Source of the DNA: CAZWEZ01 sp964632795
GTDB lineage: Bacteria; Pseudomonadota; Alphaproteobacteria; Rhodospirillales; 2-02-FULL-58-16
Length of the DNA stretch: 64,000 nt
Assembly: GCA_964632795.1 (NCBI GenBank)
Contig: CAZWEZ010000004.1
Span: forward strand, 19,915 to 83,914
Reading direction: 5' to 3'
Shown in pieces: positions 57,796 through 64,000 of this stretch (position 1 is the first letter of the stretch; each line of letters begins with the position of its first letter). Under the pieces are notes generated by a model that saw only the letters and a program-made list of their open reading frames with translations, had not been told where the DNA came from and did no database searches. The position numbers were made by a program, and so were the translations under genes.

Positions 57796-59250
57796 CAGAG
57801 CCAGGGCGCAACCCAGCGCCAAGTCCTCGTTCTCTCCCTCGCCGGCGGCGGGGCAATCCTCCACCGGCAGGGTGGCGTGGGCCCGCGAGGTGTCGCTCTT
57901 TTCCCCGGGCAGGGCATCGGGATAGTCGGCTTCGCGCCGGATCTCGGTGGCCTCGGCGGGCCTTAAGACGATGTCGGGCTGGACGCCGCGGGCCTGGATG
58001 GTCCGCCCCGAGGGGGCGTAATAGAGCTGGGTGGTCAATCGCAGCGCCCCCTCGATCGGCAGCGGACTGATGATCTGCACCGAGCCCTTGCCGAACGAGC
58101 GGCCGCCCATGACGATGGCGCGGCCATGGTCCTGCAGCGCGCTGGCGACGATCTCCGAGGCCGAGGCCGAGCCGCCGTTGATCAGCACCACCATCGGCAG
58201 CCCCTCGGCCAGGTCGCCGGTTTCGGCGTCGTAGAACCGCGCGTTGTCGGGGTCGCGGCCGCGCACCGAGACGATCGTGCCGCGGTCGAGGAAGGCGTCG
58301 CTGAGGGCCAGCGACGGAATGAACAGCCCGCCGGGGTTGTTGCGCAGGTCCAGCACCAGTCCCTTCATGCGTTGACCGAGCCGGGAATGGATGTTGGCCA
58401 TGGCCTGCTCGACCCCCTCCTCCACCTTCTCGTTGAAAGCGACCACCCGCAGGTAGCCGATGTCGCCTTCGGTCCGCCACCGCACCGCCCGGATGCGGAT
58501 GATATCCCGGGTAACGGTGACGTCGAAGGGGTCGCGGGCGGCCCTGGCGACGGTCAGGCGGATCTTGGTTCCGGGCCGGCCGCGCATGCGTCTGACCGCG
58601 TCCATGAGGGTGATGCCCTTGATGCTGTCGCCGTCGAGGTGGGTGATCAGGTCGCCGGCCTCGATGCCGGCGCGGAAGGCCGGGGTGTCGTCGATCGGCG
58701 CGATCACCTTGACCAGCCCGTCCTCCATGGTGACCTCGATCCCCAGGCCCCCGAACTCGCCCCGGGTGCTGACCTGCATCTCGCGGTACTCGTCCGGGTT
58801 CAGATAGGAGGAATGGGGATCCAGCGAGGCCAGCATGGTATCCAGCGCGGTCTCGACCAACAGCGTCCGTTCCACCGAGTGGGGGGGCTTCTCCAGGCCG
58901 CGGACCCCTTCGACGGCGGCGTCGATGAGCGTGGCATCGGAGACCTCGCGGACGTAATCGCGACGGATCCGCCGGTAGGCGTCCTGGAAGTGCTCGAAGC
59001 GCCCGGTTTCGGCCTCGCTCCCGCCGCCGGCCTCGTCGGCCGCGTATTCAAGGTAGACGGCGCGGAACCGCTCGAGTTCGCGGGAGCCTTCCTCGGACAG
59101 GGGGTAGGAGTCGCCGCCGAGGGCGTAGATGACACGGCCCAGGGAGGTCTGTTCCAGCAGGCAGCCGCTCAGCGACGGCGACAGGGCGGCGCCGAGGGCG
59201 AAGACGACGACCAGCATCAGGACCTGGGGGGTGGGTTTCCACCTGTTCAC
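57736..59250 (-). CDS. ctpA: C-terminal processing peptidase, S41 family
   Basis: 504 aa from a GTG at 59250 with AGGAGG 10 bases upstream. An N-terminal helix ends in LSGC, a possible lipobox; then a helical stretch, PDZ domain (about 145-230, GIEVTMEDGLVKVIAPIDDTP) and S41 catalytic domain with Ser in INGGSASASEIVA (about 360) and Lys in GKGSVQIISPL (about 388). Periplasmic serine protease that trims or degrades proteins from the C-terminus. Convergent with qmoC and overlapping it by 60 bp. Confidence 0.9.
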   Translation of the reverse strand: MNRWKPTPQVLMLVVVFALGAALSPSLSGCLLEQTSLGRVIYALGGDSYPLSEEGSRELERFRAVYLEYAADEAGGGSEAETGRFEHFQDAYRRIRRDYVREVSDATLIDAAVEGVRGLEKPPHSVERTLLVETALDTMLASLDPHSSYLNPDEYREMQVSTRGEFGGLGIEVTMEDGLVKVIAPIDDTPAFRAGIEAGDLITHLDGDSIKGITLMDAVRRMRGRPGTKIRLTVARAARDPFDVTVTRDIIRIRAVRWRTEGDIGYLRVVAFNEKVEEGVEQAMANIHSRLGQRMKGLVLDLRNNPGGLFIPSLALSDAFLDRGTIVSVRGRDPDNARFYDAETGDLAEGLPMVVLINGGSASASEIVASALQDHGRAIVMGGRSFGKGSVQIISPLPIEGALRLTTQLYYAPSGRTIQARGVQPDIVLRPAEATEIRREADYPDALPGEKSDTSRAHATLPVEDCPAAGEGENEDLALGCALALLRAGSTESFLASLAGRQPM

Positions 59251-59315
59251 GTACGATCGCCCTCCTGGCGCCGGTCGGGATAATACCAAGGGGAAAGGAA
59301 AAGCGCGGCCGGGGG

Positions 59316-60248
59316 TTAGCCGTCGGCGATGATTCGCGCGATCAGTTCTTCCTTCACCCGGTCGGCATCGTCGTTGTCGATCTGGCAGGTGCCGGCGTTC
59401 TTGTGACCGCCGCCGCCGTACTCCAGCATCAAGGCGCCGATGTTGGTGTTCGAGGTACGGTCGAGCACCGACTTGCCGACGGCGAGCACCGTGTTCAGCT
59501 TGTTCAACCCCCATATCACGTGCATGGAGATGTTGATCTCCGGGAATATGGCGTAGACCATGAAGCGGTTGCCGGCGTAGATGGTCTCCTCCTCGCGCAG
59601 GTCGAGGACGCCCAGGTTGCCGTGGACGGTCATCCGCCGTTGGGCCTGCTTCATGAAGTTTTCCTGATGCTCCACGTACATGTCGACCCGTTCCTTGACG
59701 TCGGGAAGCTTCAGGATGTCTTCGATGGAGTGGTCGCGGCAGTAGTCGATGAGCTCCATCATCAACTGGTAATTGGAGACGGTGAAGTCCTTGAAACGCC
59801 CGAGTCCGGTGCGCGAATCCATGATGAAGTTGAGCTGCACCCAGCCTTCGGGGTTGAGGATTTCGTCCTTGTTGAACTGGCCCGAATCGCTCTGGTCGAC
59901 GGCCTCCATCATCTCCACCGAGATGTTCGGGAACTCCGGGCGGCCCCCGTAGTAGTCGTAGACCACCCTGGCCGCGGAGGGGGCGTCGGGGTCGATGATG
60001 TAGTTGGGCGGCGTTTCGTCGAGGCGGATGGTCTCGCTCAGATGGTGGTCGAAGGCCAGGTGAACCCCATCAACGAACGGCAGGTTGGTGGTGATGTCGT
60101 CATCGGAGATCATGATGATGCCATCCTGCATGTCCTTGGGGTGAACGAACTTGATGTCGTCGATCAGGTTCAGCTCCTTGAGGAGCACCGCGCACACCAG
60201 ACCGTCGAAGTCGCTTCGGGTGACTAGGCGATACTTCTTGTCACTCAT
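59316..60248 (-). CDS. DHH-family phosphoesterase
   Basis: 310 aa. Phosphoesterase motifs are RSDFDGLVCAVLL (about 11), FDHHLSE (about 65) and C-terminal DHHA1 GGGGHKNAGTC (about 285). The first motif has DFD where many relatives have DxDG. Exopolyphosphatase or oligoribonuclease/c-di-nucleotide hydrolase activity is typical for this group; substrate is not decided. Long acidic surface; cytosolic. Monocistronic by spacing. Confidence 0.85.
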   Translation of the reverse strand: MSDKKYRLVTRSDFDGLVCAVLLKELNLIDDIKFVHPKDMQDGIIMISDDDITTNLPFVDGVHLAFDHHLSETIRLDETPPNYIIDPDAPSAARVVYDYYGGRPEFPNISVEMMEAVDQSDSGQFNKDEILNPEGWVQLNFIMDSRTGLGRFKDFTVSNYQLMMELIDYCRDHSIEDILKLPDVKERVDMYVEHQENFMKQAQRRMTVHGNLGVLDLREEETIYAGNRFMVYAIFPEINISMHVIWGLNKLNTVLAVGKSVLDRTSNTNIGALMLEYGGGGHKNAGTCQIDNDDADRVKEELIARIIADG

Positions 60249-60373
60249 GAATTTATCTCCACCTCCTAAGCGATTCCGTCACCGACCTCATCCTAACCCA
60301 TTTTCGGCCCATACTGCATCCCTTTCCGAACTTCATATACGTACCGCTGGAATATCCTGCAACGAAATCTGGC

Positions 60374-60889
60374 TCAGGTGCTTCCCTTGGACTGGGCGTA
60401 GGCCATGGTCAGGGCGTCGTCCTCCGCCGCATCCAGCATTTGATCGAGGGCGGGCAGGAACCCCATTTCCTCCTTCTGGACATGGAACACCTCACGTTCG
60501 ACCAGTTCGCCGCCCAGGTTGTGGAACTCTTCCCACGAGGCGTCCGTGAAGCCGTTGGACAGCGCCTCGCGGGCCACTTCGCCGATCCGCGCGGCCAATG
60601 GCCGGATCGCCTCGTGCTCGTCCTTGAGCATCATCGGGATCCCCGGATCGGCAAGCTCGGCGAATCGTGGGAACAGGTGGTTTTCCTCGAATGTGAAGTG
60701 ATGGGCCGCCTCGTCCTCCATCACCGCCACCAGGTCGGTGAGCACCACCCGCGCCTCGTCGTCGCCGGCCGGCGGCGGGGCGCCGGACCGGTGGCGCTGG
60801 AGCAGGCCTTCGAGTCGCTCGAGCAGGGCCAACATGGCCAGATGCTCCTGGTGCAGGGTCTGGAGAATGCGAAGGCTGAGGTGCTGCAT
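60374..60889 (-). CDS. Hemerythrin HHE domain protein
   Basis: 171 aa. Diiron ligands of the HHE type: LHQEHLAML (about 14-22), AHHFTFEENHLFPRF (about 62-76), KDEHEAIRP and FHVQKEEMGFLP. Such proteins bind O2 or nitric oxide, or repair iron-sulfur clusters (as in RIC/YtfE-like proteins). Third gene of an operon behind DUF2249 and a NnrS-like gene, separated by only 2 bases. Confidence 0.88.
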   Translation of the reverse strand: MQHLSLRILQTLHQEHLAMLALLERLEGLLQRHRSGAPPPAGDDEARVVLTDLVAVMEDEAAHHFTFEENHLFPRFAELADPGIPMMLKDEHEAIRPLAARIGEVAREALSNGFTDASWEEFHNLGGELVEREVFHVQKEEMGFLPALDQMLDAAEDDALTMAYAQSKGST

Positions 60890-60891
60890 GA

Positions 60892-62166
60892 TCAGGTTGC
60901 TCCACTGTTTTCATTGGGCTTGTAGTTAAGCATCCGCCGGGCCACGTCAACCGCGAACCATAGAAAGGCCAGTGAACCGGCGAGGCCCGAGAAGGCGCCG
61001 AGCAACACCACCGGGCCGAGACCCAGGACGATGCCCAGCGAAACCAGGGCCAGGGCCGTGAAGTGGCAGGCGGCATGGAACTTGAGGGGGATCTCCTGGG
61101 TCAGTTGGGAAAGCCGCGGCGGCGTCTGACCGGCCTTGGCCGCGTTCATGGCGGCGAGGAACGGGATGATCCGTTGCAGCATACCCAGCAGAAACGTCAG
61201 CAGCCAGCCGAAAAGGGCGAGGAACCCGAACAGCACCGCTCCCCTCTCGCCGAGCAGGCCGGCCGCCGTCAGGCCGCCGGCGAGGAGACCGGCCGGCAGC
61301 AACCCCCAGGCCACCTTGACGAAAACGAAGGACAGCCCGAGGTTCTTCCGCATGCCCTGTCCGAGGACCCCCAACATGGTCCGGAGGTGGAGGATGGAAA
61401 CCGCCAGGCCGAGCCCCGCGGCGCCGACCAGCGCCGCCCCCGAGCCGATCGCCGCGCCGCCCGTCGCCACCGCCAGAGCGATCAGCGAGAGGACCAACTG
61501 GACCACCCCTTCGGCCACCGCCGGCGCCTGGGAGAGGGCGAACATGGGGACCAGGATGTAGCTGTAGCCGAGGGCCAGCATCCCCATGAACCCGTAGATC
61601 GCCAGGATCATGTGGGCGACGTTGAGGTTCTCGCGTTGGGGGATGAAGCCGTGCTCGAGGTCGGCGATCGACGCCAGACCCAGGACCATCAGCCCGAGCA
61701 GCGCGGCCAGCGACAACCAGCCGTGGAGGACCAACACCGTCATCCCCCTGGTCCGGCGCAAGACGTCGCCGACCAGGATCGCGAAGACCACCAGGGCGAG
61801 GATGGCGAGAACGGCTCCACCGGCCATCGTCAGGTGTTCGCCGGTGGACATCCCGTGGACCAACGCCGCCACCCCGGGCACATACAGCCAGGACGCGGCG
61901 CGGACCGGCCATACCGCGATCAGCGACTGTCCGGTGGCCACCGGCAACATCTGGAATGAGGCGCCCATGACGGTCATCGCCAGGACCCCGAGGGTCAGCG
62001 CATGGACCGAGGCCAGCACCGGACCCGGACCGCCGGCGAAGTCCGGGACCTGGTCGGCGCCGACGGCCAGCAGGGCCCAGACCACGACATGGAACACCGC
62101 CGCCGCAATGAAGAAACGAAAGGGGACGGAGGGCGCGAGGAGCCGGCTTTGGGCTCCCATCAGCAT
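60892..62166 (-). CDS. Polytopic membrane protein, NnrS/heme-copper-oxidase-like
   Basis: 424 aa from the ATG at 62166; upstream codons overlap the preceding gene. About 12 membrane helices with His in family-like positions: LASVHALTLGVLAMTVMGA, LVHGMSTGEHLTM, NVAHMILAIYGFMGML and FHAACHFTALA. The HxxTLGxxxMTxxGA pattern resembles heme-copper oxidase subunit I and NnrS proteins of NO metabolism. The soluble oxidase subunits are absent, so heme or NO sensing/transport is more likely than an oxidase. Confidence 0.65.
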   Translation of the reverse strand: MLMGAQSRLLAPSVPFRFFIAAAVFHVVVWALLAVGADQVPDFAGGPGPVLASVHALTLGVLAMTVMGASFQMLPVATGQSLIAVWPVRAASWLYVPGVAALVHGMSTGEHLTMAGGAVLAILALVVFAILVGDVLRRTRGMTVLVLHGWLSLAALLGLMVLGLASIADLEHGFIPQRENLNVAHMILAIYGFMGMLALGYSYILVPMFALSQAPAVAEGVVQLVLSLIALAVATGGAAIGSGAALVGAAGLGLAVSILHLRTMLGVLGQGMRKNLGLSFVFVKVAWGLLPAGLLAGGLTAAGLLGERGAVLFGFLALFGWLLTFLLGMLQRIIPFLAAMNAAKAGQTPPRLSQLTQEIPLKFHAACHFTALALVSLGIVLGLGPVVLLGAFSGLAGSLAFLWFAVDVARRMLNYKPNENSGAT

Positions 62167-62180
62167 CGTTCCAGGAAATT

Positions 62181-62447
62181 TCACGATGGCTCCGTGGGGG
62201 AATTCTTGGTCAGTCGCAATATCACCTGGCCGCCGGGGGACGGGATCCGGATCCAGGACCATCCTCTTTCCGCCAGTTCGGGATAAAGGTAGATCGGGTC
62301 GCGATCAAGCCTGACGATCACGGTATCGCCGGTCCCCGCCCGTTCGATCAATTCGACGATGGCAAGCATCGGACGGGGCGGCTCTAAGCCCCGCACGTCG
62401 AGGCGGGCGGCGCCGTCCTCGAACCATACCGCAACCCCGCCGGCCAC
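62181..62447 (-). CDS. DUF2249 protein
   Basis: 88 aa from a GTG at 62447 with GGAG 5 bases upstream. A TusA-like fold: LDVRGLEPPRPMLAIVELIE (about 20-39), DTVIVRLDRDPIYLYPELAERG and VILRLTKN. DUF2249 proteins often accompany hemerythrin and NnrS-like genes, as here, and may take part in respiratory NO or metal-cluster homeostasis. The open frame continues far upstream over ctaA but only this part is coherent. Confidence 0.78.
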   Translation of the reverse strand: MAGGVAVWFEDGAARLDVRGLEPPRPMLAIVELIERAGTGDTVIVRLDRDPIYLYPELAERGWSWIRIPSPGGQVILRLTKNSPTEPS

Positions 62448-62533
62448 CGGTTCTCCATCACGGCGTCCGCCGGCGCGATCGGCCGGAGACCGGGCCGCAA
62501 AGGAGCTTGTTTTACAACAAAACCTTGTCAATT

Positions 62534-63619
62534 TCAGCCCTGCCCGGCAGTTTCTTGCAAAGGAGACTCCAGGCGCAGTTCGTGGACCACCCACAGGGCG
62601 ACGACGAACAGGATCACCGCCCCGCCCTGATGGGCGGCGGCCACCGACACCGGAACCACCAGCAGCAGGGTCAGGATGCCCAGGGTCGCCTGGCACCCGG
62701 TGACCACCGCCAGCAGGTCGGCCGCCAGGCGGAGGCGGGGCGGCGGGTCGCCGGCGCGGACCCGCCACCAGAACACCGCCACCAACACCACCGTCAGTTC
62801 GGCCAGCAGGCGGTGGAAGAACTGGACGGTGGTGATGTCCTCGAAGAAATTGATAATAAGCGGATCCAGGGCGAACAGTCCCTCCGGCACCAGTTCGCCG
62901 TCCATCAGCGGGAACGTGTTGTAGGCGAAACCGGCGTCGAGACCGGCCACGAAGCCGCCCGACAGCACGCTGCCCAGGACCAGGCCCATGACCGTCGCCG
63001 CGTACGCCCGCAGCCAAGCGGGCCGTCGCCCCGACGCCGGGTGGGGGTCCGGGAACAGAAGCCCCAGGGCCACCCAGACCATGTAGCCGAGGACCACCAG
63101 CGCCGCCCCCAGATGGGCGGTCAGGCGGTATTGGCTGACGTCGGGCTCCTCGACGAGTCCGCTCTTCACCATGTACCAGCCCAACACCCCTTGAAGCCCG
63201 CCGAGAACGAGGATGATGCCGAGATGCACCAGCAGCCGCCGCTCCGTCACCCATCCCCGGACGACGAAGAACACCAAGGGGATGAAGAAGGCGAGGCCGA
63301 TGATGCGACCCCACAGGCGGTGCAGGAACTCGAGCCAGAAGATGGACTTGAACTCGTCCAGGGTCATGCCCAGGTTGAGCTCCTTGTACTCGGGGAAATC
63401 GCGGTACTTGGCGAAGGTCTCCTCCCATGCCGCCTCGTTCAGCGGCGGCAGCCAGCCGGTGACCGGCCTCCACTCGACCATCGACAGTCCGGAATGGGTC
63501 AATCTGGTGACTCCTCCCAGGACCACCATGGCGAAGACCATCACGCAAACGACGATCAGCCAGATCGCGATCGCCCTTTGACGCCGCCGCGTGGACGGAT
63601 GTGCTTGAGTCACGGACAC
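62534..63619 (-). CDS. ctaA: Heme A synthase (COX15 type)
   Basis: 361 aa with eight predicted helices. Motifs: VTRLTHSGLSMVEWRPVTG (about 37-55), the first-half heme-ligating EFLHRLWGRIIG (about 105), VKSGL, AHLGAA, and the second-half His pair in FHRLLAELT and HQGGAV. It hydroxylates the methyl of heme O to give heme A for aa3-type oxidases. Implies an aa3 terminal oxidase elsewhere in the genome. The neighbouring 70-aa gene lies 42 bases upstream. Confidence 0.95.
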   Translation of the reverse strand: MSVTQAHPSTRRRQRAIAIWLIVVCVMVFAMVVLGGVTRLTHSGLSMVEWRPVTGWLPPLNEAAWEETFAKYRDFPEYKELNLGMTLDEFKSIFWLEFLHRLWGRIIGLAFFIPLVFFVVRGWVTERRLLVHLGIILVLGGLQGVLGWYMVKSGLVEEPDVSQYRLTAHLGAALVVLGYMVWVALGLLFPDPHPASGRRPAWLRAYAATVMGLVLGSVLSGGFVAGLDAGFAYNTFPLMDGELVPEGLFALDPLIINFFEDITTVQFFHRLLAELTVVLVAVFWWRVRAGDPPPRLRLAADLLAVVTGCQATLGILTLLLVVPVSVAAAHQGGAVILFVVALWVVHELRLESPLQETAGQG

Positions 63620-63661
63620 CTTCTCGAGGGGACGATTCCCCAGGGTTTGCGCGGGAAGGGT

Positions 63662-63874
63662 TTACACCCCGTTCCCGGCCCAGTCGAGCAGGGTTTTGGC
63701 CAGGTGTCTCGCCGTTTCCGGGGCCAGTTCGAGGTCGGTGAAGCGCCGCCCCTCGCGGATGCGCACCCGCAGCAGCCTCAACCCGCCCTCGTACTCGACC
63801 TCCTGAAGCCTGACCATCCTCGACCACGGAGCCTCGAACTCGCCGATCTCGGTTACCGAACGGTATGTCGTCAT
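63662..63874 (-). CDS. Small conserved protein next to ctaA
   Basis: 70 aa with a strong AGGGAAGGA box before the ATG. Contains EAPWSRMVRLQEVEYEGGLRL and a C-terminal helix ETARHLAKTLLDW. No family assigned. It probably starts the ctaA transcript. The last 126 bases of the window are AT-rich; an open frame from ATG at 63943 on the plus strand runs off the end but is unsupported. Confidence 0.6.
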   Translation of the reverse strand: MTTYRSVTEIGEFEAPWSRMVRLQEVEYEGGLRLLRVRIREGRRFTDLELAPETARHLAKTLLDWAGNGV

Positions 63875-64000
63875 TCCTTCCCTCGCGCATGGAAAATAAG
63901 ATACATGTGGATTTGTATACCATATTAGCTTAAATTAATATACATGGGGGGAAACCGGCATCTTCAACAGCCAATCCGCCTGGCGATTCGTGAATCGGAT

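Noticed and set aside
62448..63923. N-terminal 490-codon extension of the DUF2249 gene
   Set aside because: It runs antisense-free but out of phase over ctaA and the 70-aa gene, both real on the same strand in other frames.

Overview
The window is GC-rich Proteobacterial chromosome, most likely from an alphaproteobacterium of the Rhodospirillales type. Supporting signs are the ssb, gyrA, coaD order, a GTTC-N7-GTTC LexA box upstream of ssb, trmFO, ctaA-type heme A synthesis, and a dissimilatory sulfur module (sat plus qmoABC). The organism looks like a respiring, probably microaerophilic sulfur-metabolising cell. aprBA and dsr genes are not in the window. Species assignment is inference.

Layout. 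1-2.1 kb: a trimethylamine-dehydrogenase-like flavoprotein. 2.4-10.5 kb (minus): one long operon with a DUF2933 membrane protein, an orphan Rieske protein, CcmG, CcmF, CcmH, CcmI, CcdA, a DsbD-like protein and two DUF1573 proteins; this looks like a specialised NrfEFG-like heme-ligation cassette without ccmABCDE. 10.7-18.3 kb (minus): a copper operon with a small membrane protein, a hemerythrin-like protein, a YHS protein, CopA, a cupredoxin, a CCxHH membrane protein, an ICMT-like methyltransferase, an MFS carrier and an accessory Lgt. 18.6-22.2 kb: a small secreted protein, an RND exporter pseudogene, copZ plus a CsoR/RcnR-family repressor with a C/G-tract operator, and an OmpR-type response regulator and kinase. 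Four related GTAACA-containing sites lie in front of the two operons, the small secreted gene and the regulator gene, so the two-component system probably controls the whole 2-22 kb region.

22.2-34.3 kb: a type I secretion ABC/MFP pair and a giant RTX/VCBS adhesin (at least 2541 aa, interrupted by 100 Ns inside a 303-bp repeat), then a Crp-family regulator, gene remnants and tRNA-Lys. 34.9-46 kb: core genes coaD, gyrA, ssb, uvrA and trmFO. An AT-rich OLD-family ATPase/nuclease gene is inserted between the normally divergent ssb and uvrA. 46-52 kb: HigA, aldo/keto reductase, an ankyrin/proline-rich secreted or membrane-anchored protein, a squalene/phytoene-synthase-like protein, SodB and Sat.

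52.6-57.8 kb: a bactofilin, then qmoABC (electron exchange between APS reductase and quinone). 57.7-64 kb (minus): CtpA protease, DHH phosphoesterase, an operon of DUF2249, a NnrS/heme-copper-like membrane protein and hemerythrin, then heme A synthase and a small conserved protein. Starts were moved from the longest open frame where a ribosome binding site or domain boundary supported it; all functional calls are by recognition of motifs, without database searches.
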